Below are positions 27,384 to 35,749 of a stretch of DNA of 64,000 nucleotides, in pieces. The notes below the pieces were generated by a model. The model did not search any database, was not told the origin of the DNA, and worked only from the letters and a program-made list of their open reading frames with translations. The position numbers and the translations under genes are program-made. The DNA lies in the NCBI GenBank assembly GCA_964425605.1, contig CAYRNR010000027.1, forward strand, positions 6,750 through 70,749, given 5' to 3'. Position 1 is the stretch's first letter, and each line of letters begins with the position of its first letter. Source of the stretch: CAYRNR01 sp964425605 (GTDB lineage: Bacteria; Myxococcota_A; UBA796; UBA9615; CAYRNR01).

Positions 27384-29684
27384 TCACAGCTCCACCACGT
27401 GGACGCTGCCGCTGTGGCACGGGTACGGTCCCGGCTCGATCTGGCCCTCGCCGATGAGCTCGAACTCGTGGGAGTTCCCGCCGGACCATCCGTGGAACAC
27501 GCAGTTGAGGTAGTACAGCCCGGGTTCGTCGAACGTGTACACGTACTCGTTGCGGCCCTCGAAGGGCTCGAGGTACTCGGAGCGCCCGATGATGTTGCCG
27601 TCCAGATCGGTCAGGAGCACGTCGTGGGTGAACCGGTTGATGTTCCCCTCCTCCTCGGTGGGGATGTGCCAGGTCACGGTGTCCCCGGCGCGGACCTGGA
27701 TGTGGGCCGGATCCCAGGTGTTGATGTCGTTGGCGATGATGCCCACGAAGTTTGTCTCCGCGGGCAGGTAGAACTCGCGCACCCGGGTGCGCAGGACGAT
27801 GTCGTCGGTGCTGGCCACGACCCGCCAGTAGACCCGCTGGTCGCCGAACCGCTCGAACAGCTCGTCGAGGATGGCCTCGTCGACCTCGAAGGACAGGTCG
27901 GACAGGGGACCGATCTCGACGCGATCCCAGTCGAAGGACGCCTCGTCGTCGAACTCCAGGACGTAGCCGTCGACGTTGCCCCACCAGTGGAACTCTGTCG
28001 GGCCGACCATGGCGATCATGTCCTCGGGCGCGACGAGCTCCAGGCGCTCGGTCCCGTCCCCGCCCTCGAACTCGGCGCAACCGCTGGCAGTGGTGACGTT
28101 CAGGCCGGGCGTCCAGGGGCAGATGTCGCCCCAGTCCGGGACGCCGTCCCGGTCCTCGTCGTGGAATCCCTCGGGCTCGTGCTCGGTGATGGTGATCCAC
28201 TGGTCCGTGGGCACGTCGAAGCGCTTCTCGATGGCCCCGTTGGGGAAGAGGATCTCGATCTCGTCGGCCACCTCGTGGTCTCCCATGCCGAAGTGGACCT
28301 TGCGGCCGGGGGGGCCCGAGCAGGTGACCCTGCGGTTGCACTGCCAGCGGGTCTGCACCAGGTCGCCGGCCTTGACCGTGATCTTCGCGCCGCAACCGGA
28401 GCGGTGGGAGGAGGTGCCCTCCGCGGAGACCCACAGGTAGTGGTTGTCGTTGCCGCTGGAGAGGAACAGGTGGTCCGTGGCCGGCTTGTTGGCCCGGCCG
28501 TTGCCCAGGTAGAAGTCCAGGGCGCCGTCGCCGTTGAGATCGCCGGGGGACATGGTCCAGTTGGGGGCCTCGTGGGCGTTGTCGATGCCTCCTGCACCCT
28601 CCACCGCGGTGAAGGTGCCGTCCTGGTTGTTGCGCAGCGGGATGTAGGGGTAGTCGCGCTGGCCGAAGACGATGTCCAACCAGCCGTCGTTGTCCACGTC
28701 GCCGATCATGCAGGCGCTGCCGTCGTAGGGCTCGAGGACACCCATCTCCTCGGCGGTCTCCTCGAACTGTCCGTCGGGCAGGCCGTGCCAGATGGTGTTG
28801 CGCGGCCAGCGGATGCCGTGGCTGCCCACGAGGATGTCCGTCATCGAGTCGTTGTCGTAGTCGAAGCACAGGGCCCAGGCCAGGAACTGGTCGTTGTCCC
28901 CGGTCTCCATGCCGAGCTCCTCGGACATCTCGGTGAAGGTGCCGTCGTGGTTGTTGCGGTACAGCAGGTAGTTGCGGCAGTCGAGGCCGTTGGAGGTGAA
29001 GATGTCCAGCCAACCGTCCTCGTCGAAGTCCAGGAAGCAAGCGCCCTTGCCGCTGATGGTGCCCTCGACGCCCGCCTCGTCGGTCACCTCGCGGAACCGG
29101 CCGTTGCCCTCGTTGTGGTACAGGATGTTCCACAGGCTGCCGAGCTTGGGGCCGTTGGTGAAGAACATGTCCAGCAGGCCGTCGCGGTCGTAGTCGAACC
29201 AGAAGCCCTCGTGGCTGGTCCAGTCGCTGTCCATGCCCACGTCCCGCGCGACCTCCTCGAAGGTGCCGTCGCCGTTGGCGCGGTACAGCTCGTTGCGCTG
29301 GGCCACCGAGTTGTAGATGTCCTGGTCGCCGTCGCCGTCGTAGTCCGCCAGGTACAAGCAGCGGTTCTCGCACGACTTGGCCACGCCCGCGTATTCGCCG
29401 ACCTCCTCGAAGGTCAGGGTGCCGACGCCGTCCTCGGTGTTCTGGAAGAACATCATCGACTCGCCGCCGCGGACCAGCTCGTAGGTGAGCAGGCCAGGTG
29501 TGCGCGTCACCAGCAGATCGGCGACCTCGTCACCGTTGAAGTCGTCGATGGCGGCGCTGAACGTCGTCCCGTAGGAGCGGACGCCCGCGTCCTCGATGAT
29601 GTCGGTGAACTCCGGCCAGTCGTCGGCGCGAGCCGTCCCGACCGCGAGCAGCAGCAGAGATAGGATTCCGATGTGCCGTGACAT
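27384..29684 (-). CDS. VCBS/FG-GAP protein with ASPIC/UnbV domain fused to a cupredoxin-like domain
   Basis: 766 aa, signal peptide at 1-20. Residues about 25-410 are FG-GAP/VCBS propeller repeats (ADYDGDGDQDIY, GDVDNDGWLDIVFG). Residues about 415-500 match the ASPIC/UnbV domain of CRTAC1-like proteins (GCGAKITVKAG, FGMGDHEVADEIEILFPNGA). After a beta region, residues about 655-745 look like a cupredoxin: GDTVTWHIP, FTHD (His about 687), YYLNCVFHGW (Cys about 728, His about 731). These would be type 1 copper ligands. It sits 2 bp after the upstream lipoprotein stop and 11 bp before the next gene's start. Exported; reaction unknown. Confidence 0.8.
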   Translation of the reverse strand: MSRHIGILSLLLLAVGTARADDWPEFTDIIEDAGVRSYGTTFSAAIDDFNGDEVADLLVTRTPGLLTYELVRGGESMMFFQNTEDGVGTLTFEEVGEYAGVAKSCENRCLYLADYDGDGDQDIYNSVAQRNELYRANGDGTFEEVARDVGMDSDWTSHEGFWFDYDRDGLLDMFFTNGPKLGSLWNILYHNEGNGRFREVTDEAGVEGTISGKGACFLDFDEDGWLDIFTSNGLDCRNYLLYRNNHDGTFTEMSEELGMETGDNDQFLAWALCFDYDNDSMTDILVGSHGIRWPRNTIWHGLPDGQFEETAEEMGVLEPYDGSACMIGDVDNDGWLDIVFGQRDYPYIPLRNNQDGTFTAVEGAGGIDNAHEAPNWTMSPGDLNGDGALDFYLGNGRANKPATDHLFLSSGNDNHYLWVSAEGTSSHRSGCGAKITVKAGDLVQTRWQCNRRVTCSGPPGRKVHFGMGDHEVADEIEILFPNGAIEKRFDVPTDQWITITEHEPEGFHDEDRDGVPDWGDICPWTPGLNVTTASGCAEFEGGDGTERLELVAPEDMIAMVGPTEFHWWGNVDGYVLEFDDEASFDWDRVEIGPLSDLSFEVDEAILDELFERFGDQRVYWRVVASTDDIVLRTRVREFYLPAETNFVGIIANDINTWDPAHIQVRAGDTVTWHIPTEEEGNINRFTHDVLLTDLDGNIIGRSEYLEPFEGRNEYVYTFDEPGLYYLNCVFHGWSGGNSHEFELIGEGQIEPGPYPCHSGSVHVVEL

Positions 29685-29686
29685 GC

Positions 29687-30238
29687 CTACTCGAGCTCCA
29701 GCGTCCGTTTCTCGGACAGGAAGCTGTGGCCGCGAGAGGAGCCCTCGACGGCCCAGTACAGGGTGTCGCCTGCGGTGGGTGTGGGCAGCGCCGCCACGGA
29801 GACGTCCACGTCGCCCGCCGGGATCATGTCGGCCAGCAGGTGGCGCCGGTGGGGCGGGAAGGACTCCGAATCGGACGCGTAGAGGCGATAGCCGTCGCAG
29901 TCACCGTCGAACGAGAACGTCACCGTGTCGCTGCCGGCGGACGCCCCGTCCTCGGGTCCGGTCAGGGTCACAGCGCATCCCGAGGCCTGGGCTGCACTGC
30001 AGCCACGGGGGTCGGTCATGGCGCCCTCGGTGGTGTCCGCGCAGAGGTCTCGCTCGTCGGGCACGCCATCGCCGTCTCCGTCCGCGTAGGGAGGCACCTC
30101 GGCGTCGTCGTCCCCATCCGTGGCGTCGTCGTCCCCATCCGTGGCGTCGTCGTCTGCGTTCCCCTCGGGGGTCTCGTCCTCCTTGCAGCCGACCGTCACC
30201 AGCAGGCAGCACAGGAGCCACAGCAAGCTCCATCTCAT
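29687..30238 (-). CDS. Small lipoprotein with Asp spacer and TSP3-like Ca-binding motif
   Basis: 183 aa. Signal peptide with lipobox VTVGC (Cys18). A spacer of D-D-D-A-T-D-G units is followed by DGDGDGVPDERD, a thrombospondin type 3-like calcium motif, then a small beta-rich domain with paired cysteines. It is the first gene of a tight three-gene minus-strand set (2-bp and 11-bp spacers) encoding propeller proteins, so it probably works at the surface with them. Confidence 0.7.
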   Translation of the reverse strand: MRWSLLWLLCCLLVTVGCKEDETPEGNADDDATDGDDDATDGDDDAEVPPYADGDGDGVPDERDLCADTTEGAMTDPRGCSAAQASGCAVTLTGPEDGASAGSDTVTFSFDGDCDGYRLYASDSESFPPHRRHLLADMIPAGDVDVSVAALPTPTAGDTLYWAVEGSSRGHSFLSEKRTLELE

Positions 30239-30457
30239 GAGCAGTTCCCTTCGCTGAAGAGATGTGATCTCGAATGATAGATCGAAGGAAAATTAGATGA
30301 GGTGGAAGTCAAATACAACCGAAAAGGTGGCATTTGATTCCATCGATTACGTGTGCTTCGAATGCACACATTATCCACATTGTTCATCGATTTTGTTGTC
30401 TTTATGGGCGCAACTGGGGGAGCGGGAGCGGGTCGAAGTGGGGTAGTCTATCGCTCG
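30239..30457. promoter_or_regulatory. AT-rich divergent promoter region
   Basis: 219 bp between two divergent genes, clearly poorer in G+C than the surroundings, especially 30260-30410. It holds a perfect DnaA-box consensus TTATCCACA at 30371-30379. No pair of -10/-35 boxes stands out. Presumed to contain promoters for both neighbours. Confidence 0.45.
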
Positions 30458-31549
30458 ATGAGCCCACGAACCCGATCCTGGGCTCGGCGCCTCCTGGCCA
30501 TGGGGCTGGGGATCGCGCTGGGTCTCGCCGCCGCCGAGGTCGCCGCCCGCGTATGGTGGTGGTCCCATCCGACGGAGATCCACGAGTACACCCTGGACAA
30601 TCCCAACTACGCGCTGCTGCGCCTGGTCTCCGGGCCGCAGGCGTACGAGTTCGTGCCGGGCGCGGAACAGTACGACCTCAAGATCAACGCCCTGGGTTTC
30701 CGGGACCGGGAGTACGACGCGGCCAAACCCGACGGAGTGCAGCGGGTGGTCGTGGTGGGCGACTCCATCATGCAGGGGGACTCCGCCAGCGATCCGGTGC
30801 CCGTGGACCGGGTCATGGCCAACGTGATGGAGGACGCCCTCAACAGCGCAGCCGCGGAGACGCGGTACCAGGTCTTCAACACCGGAGTGGCAGGCTACAA
30901 CGTGGTCCAGGAGGCGGCCTTCCTCGAGCGCCGCGGCGACGAACTGGATCCCGACGTGATCGTGATCGGAGCGTGCCTCAACGACTTCGCCCCTCCCCAG
31001 GAGGTGCAACGCAAGGGTCAGGTGTGGAGGGTGTCGTTCTACGACGAGGCCTTCCCCGATGCGCTCCCGCTGGGACCGCTGGAGCGCATGGTGCTCGAGA
31101 GGGTCTACTTCGCGCGGTACCTGGCCCGGGCCCTTGGCTCGGCCGGGCTCGGTTCGGACGACGGCGTGATCAACCTGGACGAGGCGCGATCCAGCGAGGC
31201 GCTGCGGACCCTCGCCCGGATCGGTGAGCGTGTGCCCGTGCTCGTCGCGGTGTTCCCCCACCTCATCGAGGGCTACTCCAGCTACGAGGACCACGTGGAG
31301 CACCGCATGATCGTCGAGGACTACCGCGAGGCCGGTTTCCAGGTGATCGACCTGGGCGAGGTGTACCGCCAGGTTCCTTACACGGAGCTGCTCGCGGATC
31401 CCTCGGACCCCGTCCACCCCAACGCCCGCGGCCACGCCATCGCCGCCCAGGCGGTCCTGGAGCGGCTGGGACAGCTGGGCTGGCTCGCCGACGGGGGCGA
31501 GGCCGCAGAGCGGATCGAGACGGGGGCGAGCGTCACGGATCGCGAGTGA
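30458..31549 (+). CDS. SGNH/GDSL-hydrolase-like membrane-anchored protein
   Basis: 363 aa from ATG 30458. One N-terminal transmembrane helix (LLAMGLGIALGLAAAEVAA) anchors a periplasmic domain. SGNH blocks are visible: VVVGDSIMQGD (Ser nucleophile), NTGVAGYN (Gly), GACLNDF (Asn) and DPVHPNARGH (Asp and His). Such enzymes are O-acyl esterases or acyltransferases acting on polysaccharides, and often sit by surface-glycan genes; the minus-strand GT-C genes that follow fit that. The 3' end overlaps the convergent GT-C gene by 17 bp. Confidence 0.8.
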   Translation: MSPRTRSWARRLLAMGLGIALGLAAAEVAARVWWWSHPTEIHEYTLDNPNYALLRLVSGPQAYEFVPGAEQYDLKINALGFRDREYDAAKPDGVQRVVVVGDSIMQGDSASDPVPVDRVMANVMEDALNSAAAETRYQVFNTGVAGYNVVQEAAFLERRGDELDPDVIVIGACLNDFAPPQEVQRKGQVWRVSFYDEAFPDALPLGPLERMVLERVYFARYLARALGSAGLGSDDGVINLDEARSSEALRTLARIGERVPVLVAVFPHLIEGYSSYEDHVEHRMIVEDYREAGFQVIDLGEVYRQVPYTELLADPSDPVHPNARGHAIAAQAVLERLGQLGWLADGGEAAERIETGASVTDRE

Positions 31550-33740
31550 GGGCCGGCATCGGTTCCTCGCCTGCGAGGGCGCGTCTCAGGCTCTGGCTCC
31601 TCCGGGTCATCTCCAAGGCGAACGCCGGATCCCCGCCCTGCTCTTCGACCACACGGGCCTTCGCCTCGTAGCACCGCGGCTCGTAGGGGGACCGGGCCAC
31701 CGCGCGTCCGAGGAGCCGCTCGGCCGTGTCGACGTTCCCCGCCGTCAGGGCTGTCTGGGCCAGCGCGAGTTTGGTCAACGTGGACACCTGGCTCGTCAAC
31801 AGCTCCTCGGGGCGGCCGCGCTCGGGCCAGCCGGGCTGGCCCGGATCGCCGAAGAGGTGCACGGCGAGGGGGCGGGAGAACAGCAGCTCACTTCCCGTGG
31901 AGACGTGCGGCCGCGCCTCCCCGGGGCGGGCCACGCGGAACACCCGGAAGAACGTGGACTCCCACACGAGGTGCAGGTCCTGGAGACGCTGAGGATCGTA
32001 CTGCATCGCGGCGATGGCCCAGGTTGGATCCCAGCGGAGGGCCGCGGCCGTGTATCGGTAGCTCATCTCGTCGTCCACGCGCAGCGCCTGGTGCGCCGTA
32101 TGGACCACGTAGCGCACATCGAGCTCCCGGCACAACGCCACGAAGGTCGCCTCGTCCTCGAAGAGGCTCTCGGTGTACTCGCGGTATCGCTCGACCATCG
32201 CCGACTCGAAGAAGCAGTTGAGGGCGACGGGGCGGTCGCACTGTGTCAACAGGTAGGGCGACAGGGCGAAGTCCGCCAGGATCACGTCGTCGTACTCGGT
32301 GTGCTCGGAGATCCAGCCGTGGAGTGCGGCCAGGTCGCCGCCGGTATGGACGATGGAGACGTTGGGTCCCGTCTCAGGGCGTGGCAGGAGCTTGTGGGGG
32401 CCCGAGATCACCCCGTAGGTCTGGAGAGCCATGAGGCCGGCCAGCGTCACGAGCCCCACACGCAGGGCCAACCGCCGCCACCCGGCGAGCAGTGTCCACC
32501 CCACCCCGATCTGCACCGCGAGCAGCATCGCCGGGAAGGCCTGCAGCTTGCGGAACACCAGATACGATGCGCCCATGGCCAAGGTCAGGAAGAGCAGCAA
32601 CGCGTGGCCGTCCCAGCGCCGGGTGCGCCAGAGCCTGGTCGCGGAACCCAGCACCCCCGGCAACGCCGCGAGGGCGGGGATGCCGAAGTCGCGCAGCATG
32701 CGGTGCAGCGTCGGCGACCGGTAGTTGCCCGACCAGAAGTGGCGCGCGTGGAACGTGAGCTCCGCGGGATCGGCTGGTTTCTGGCCCAGGTGCGACACGC
32801 GAGCCAGGATCGTCTCCCACGCGTGGTCGTAGGAGCGCGCCTCCGGGAGAAGCAGACACGCGACGCCGGTGAGCCCGAACCAGGCGGCGGCTCTACCCCA
32901 GACAGGTAGCGGCCATCGGCGGTCCAGGACACCGACCGCCACCAACGCCATCGAGGCGACGCCGGCCGTCCCGAAGTGGAACCGATCGAAGTGCAGGTGG
33001 ACAGGGAACAGGACGGAGACGAGCCAGACGGGGACGAAACACGCGGCCGCTGCGGCCAGGACAGGGCCCCGCCGATCGATCACGAGGCCGATGGCGAAGA
33101 ACCCCACCAGGAACAGCAGGTAGAACGTCATCACCTTCCACGCGAGCATGGCCACGAGCAGGAACAGACCCGCGAGCAGCGGGTTGTGCCACCCCTTCTG
33201 CTGTAGCGATGCCGCGAGGAAGTACAGGTGGAACACCACCAAGGGGATGGCCAGGTGCTCGCGGTAGAGGACCTGTCCGGTGGATCGCTCGACCGCGGGC
33301 AGGATCACCGCGTACGCAAAGCACGCCAGCAGCGCTGCCGTGCGGTTGCGCGTGAGCACCCCGCTCAGGGCCACAAGCGCGAAGATGCCGAAGCAGTACA
33401 GCACGCGCGTGAACACGCGCACGAAGCCATTCACGGACTGATCGCCCATGGGCAGGAGGCGGTAGACGCCGCCGTACAGCTGCTCCTGGAGGATCGTGTC
33501 GGTGCGGGGATCGTACCCGTCGGGCGCCCACATGCGGGTGTCCGGGTTGGGGATCTCCTCTCCCTCGGCGATCATCTCCACGTAGCGATACCGCTGGGCC
33601 GACTCCATCCAGAACGGCTGGTCGAGGTCCAGCGACATGGTGGCGAAGATGCTGGTGCGGGCGTGGAAGCCCAGCGCGTAGATGGCCAGCATGCCCATCA
33701 CGGTCAGCACGGCTCCGACGAGCTTGCGGCGGTCGATCAC
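31533..33740 (-). CDS. GT-C/STT3-like membrane glycosyltransferase with C-terminal TPR
   Basis: 735 aa from GTG 33740, which overlaps the upstream stop as GTGA. About 11-13 transmembrane helices in residues 1-470. An N-terminal luminal loop holds SLDLDQPFWMESAQRYRYVE and MWAPDGYDP, similar to the acidic first loop and W-x-P-x-G stretch of STT3/PMT-type oligosaccharyltransferases. A soluble region (about 480-650) precedes TPR-like helices near the end. Predicted to move a lipid-linked sugar onto protein or glycan at the outer face of the inner membrane. Fourth gene of the series behind pilA. Confidence 0.65.
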   Translation of the reverse strand: MIDRRKLVGAVLTVMGMLAIYALGFHARTSIFATMSLDLDQPFWMESAQRYRYVEMIAEGEEIPNPDTRMWAPDGYDPRTDTILQEQLYGGVYRLLPMGDQSVNGFVRVFTRVLYCFGIFALVALSGVLTRNRTAALLACFAYAVILPAVERSTGQVLYREHLAIPLVVFHLYFLAASLQQKGWHNPLLAGLFLLVAMLAWKVMTFYLLFLVGFFAIGLVIDRRGPVLAAAAACFVPVWLVSVLFPVHLHFDRFHFGTAGVASMALVAVGVLDRRWPLPVWGRAAAWFGLTGVACLLLPEARSYDHAWETILARVSHLGQKPADPAELTFHARHFWSGNYRSPTLHRMLRDFGIPALAALPGVLGSATRLWRTRRWDGHALLLFLTLAMGASYLVFRKLQAFPAMLLAVQIGVGWTLLAGWRRLALRVGLVTLAGLMALQTYGVISGPHKLLPRPETGPNVSIVHTGGDLAALHGWISEHTEYDDVILADFALSPYLLTQCDRPVALNCFFESAMVERYREYTESLFEDEATFVALCRELDVRYVVHTAHQALRVDDEMSYRYTAAALRWDPTWAIAAMQYDPQRLQDLHLVWESTFFRVFRVARPGEARPHVSTGSELLFSRPLAVHLFGDPGQPGWPERGRPEELLTSQVSTLTKLALAQTALTAGNVDTAERLLGRAVARSPYEPRCYEAKARVVEEQGGDPAFALEMTRRSQSLRRALAGEEPMPALTRDP

Positions 33741-35749
33741 GGGATGCCCATGGAGTACAGCCGTTCCTTGCCAGCCAGCGCGAACGGCGAGCCCGGCCGC
33801 GCCCTCAACGCCGCAGACCACGACGCCGACGCATCCCCGAACTCACCCTCCCAGTACTGAGCCAGGGCCAGATCCTCCCACAGATCCGGATCATCGGGGT
33901 GACGCCGCACCGCCACCTCGAGCAGTGACCGGGCTCCGGCGGTGTCGCCGCGGGCGAGGGCTGCTCGGCCCGCAGCAGCGTCGCCTCGACGGGCGACCGG
34001 CGGCGCGAGGACGCCGGTCTCCATGTTCGCGCGCTGCAGGTGCACCATCGCCCACGGATCGGGGTGCAGGGCGGACGCCCGGGCCAGGGAGTCCAGCGCG
34101 TCGGCGGACGCGCCGCGCCGCAGGTGGATCCCCGCGTGGGACGAGGCCGTGGAGCCCAGCAGTCGACGCAGCTGTCGGTCCGCGAGGAGATCGTCCGCCG
34201 ACCAGAGGGGATCCACCAGCCGCGCGCGCAGCGCCGCGTCACGTCGAGCCAGGTCGGCGGCGGAGTCACCCGGCCGACTCAGCGCCATCCCCAGCCCCGC
34301 GGGGTGGAGCCCCTCGAGCACTTCGGGGGGCCACACGAGGGGCGTCCCGACGACGCCGAGGTCTCGATTCGCCGCGATCAGGGATCGCCCGAGCCATTCG
34401 TGGGTGCCGTCGAGGTTCCCGATGGAGTGACCGCTGTGGCGGGCCAGCGCGCGCTCGAGGAGGTCCGGCTCGAGCAGATAGATGGGCAAGACGAGGAGAT
34501 CGGGCCTGCGTCGCCCGGCCGTCGTGGCGTAGAGCGTGGGCAGCGCCGTCGAGTCGGATCCCACGAGGAGAACGCCGCCAGGGGGGGCGGCCTCGAGCAG
34601 GGCGAGGGACGCTCCGCTGGCACCTCGACCGCTGTGGGGGCGAAGCTGGTTCGAGCCGACCGCGCCGGTCCACAGGACGGAGACGATCACCAGAACCGCC
34701 GCGATGGCGCGGGATCTACGCTGGATCCAGGTCACTGCGACGGCAGCGAGCACCACCGCCACGAGACAGGACATCAGGAAGTACCCCGCGACGTCGGGGG
34801 TGAACGTCTCCAACTCCGGGCGGGTAATCGTGCTGACCCAGGAGGCCGCACCGAACAGCACGAGACCTGCGGTGGCAGCCCTGGCCGTCCGTGCCAGGAT
34901 CACAGCGCCCAGCGTGGCCAGGGCGAGCACCGGCAGACCACACCAGCCGATGAGCAGCTGCACGTGCAGCAGAACGTTGCCGGCGAGACCCGACATCCCC
35001 AGGTGGCCGAAGGATCGCGCGTAGGGCTTGCCGGAGATGAACTCGAGGATCGTCACCGGGCGGTCGAGGACAGCAAAGCAGACGCCGGGCTCCGCAGCGC
35101 TGCGCAGCGGCAGGTACAGGTAGCACGACACCGCGACGACGCCCGTCGTCACGGAGGCGAGGGCGATGGAGCGCACGGCGGGGCGTCCGTGGCGGGCCAC
35201 GGTCAGGAGTCCGATTCCCGGGATCGCGAGGACGGTCAGCAACGGATTCAGTGCGGCGCCGAACCCCACCAGCGCTCCGGCGACCGCGTACCCGTGCAAT
35301 CTCCCCTTCGAGACGATGAGGACCAGCAGGGCGACCACGGTCACCAGGGCCTGCAGACCGTAGAGCTCCACGACGATGCCCTGAATCCACAAGGGCGCAC
35401 AGAACGCACAGGCCGCAGCGACGAAGCCCAGCGAGAGCGCCGGGGCCTCCGGGACGAGCTCCCGGGTGAGCCAGACCATCGCCGCCACCAGCCCCGCGGC
35501 GCACAGGGCGGCGAACCACACCGCCCTCGACGCCAGGTCACCCAGGGGAAGCAGCTGGGCCAGCCGCACCAGCAGCAGGTAGGCGGGCTCCCCGGGTGCG
35601 TGGGCAACCCCCAGCTGCTGACCAGCCGCGGCCAGCTCGGGTGCGTCGAACCACCCGACCGTGCCGGGCGATGCCCAGACGCACACGATCCACGTCAAGA
35701 CACCGCCGCCGAGGGCGCAGGCCGCCGCGCTCTGGCTACCCCCGCTCAA
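33737..35749 (-). CDS. DUF2723-type GT-C membrane protein (copy 2)
   Basis: 670 aa from TTG 35749, supported by GGAGG five bases before and a TTGA overlap with the upstream stop; the GTG at 35761 is an alternative. The family signature is near the N-terminus: GWFDAPELAAAGQQLGVAHA then PGEPAYLLLV, matching the D-x-x-E and H-P-P-G pattern of DUF2723 PMT-like proteins. About 11 membrane helices, then a soluble C-terminal region with TPR-like repeats. Homologous to the neighbour at 35746-37521. Probable sugar transferase using a polyprenyl donor; target unknown. Confidence 0.7.
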   Translation of the reverse strand: MSGGSQSAAACALGGGVLTWIVCVWASPGTVGWFDAPELAAAGQQLGVAHAPGEPAYLLLVRLAQLLPLGDLASRAVWFAALCAAGLVAAMVWLTRELVPEAPALSLGFVAAACAFCAPLWIQGIVVELYGLQALVTVVALLVLIVSKGRLHGYAVAGALVGFGAALNPLLTVLAIPGIGLLTVARHGRPAVRSIALASVTTGVVAVSCYLYLPLRSAAEPGVCFAVLDRPVTILEFISGKPYARSFGHLGMSGLAGNVLLHVQLLIGWCGLPVLALATLGAVILARTARAATAGLVLFGAASWVSTITRPELETFTPDVAGYFLMSCLVAVVLAAVAVTWIQRRSRAIAAVLVIVSVLWTGAVGSNQLRPHSGRGASGASLALLEAAPPGGVLLVGSDSTALPTLYATTAGRRRPDLLVLPIYLLEPDLLERALARHSGHSIGNLDGTHEWLGRSLIAANRDLGVVGTPLVWPPEVLEGLHPAGLGMALSRPGDSAADLARRDAALRARLVDPLWSADDLLADRQLRRLLGSTASSHAGIHLRRGASADALDSLARASALHPDPWAMVHLQRANMETGVLAPPVARRGDAAAGRAALARGDTAGARSLLEVAVRRHPDDPDLWEDLALAQYWEGEFGDASASWSAALRARPGSPFALAGKERLYSMGIP

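Noticed and set aside
27399..29663. Very long plus-strand open frame opposite the VCBS/ASPIC gene (and similar long frames opposite 300-4245, 12795-15533 and 25345-29373)
   Set aside because: GC-rich genes leave long open antisense frames; translations are Val/Ala/Arg-rich without domains, start signals or family motifs.
30371..30379. Replication origin at the perfect DnaA box
   Set aside because: A single isolated 9-mer is expected by chance about this often; no other boxes are clustered there.
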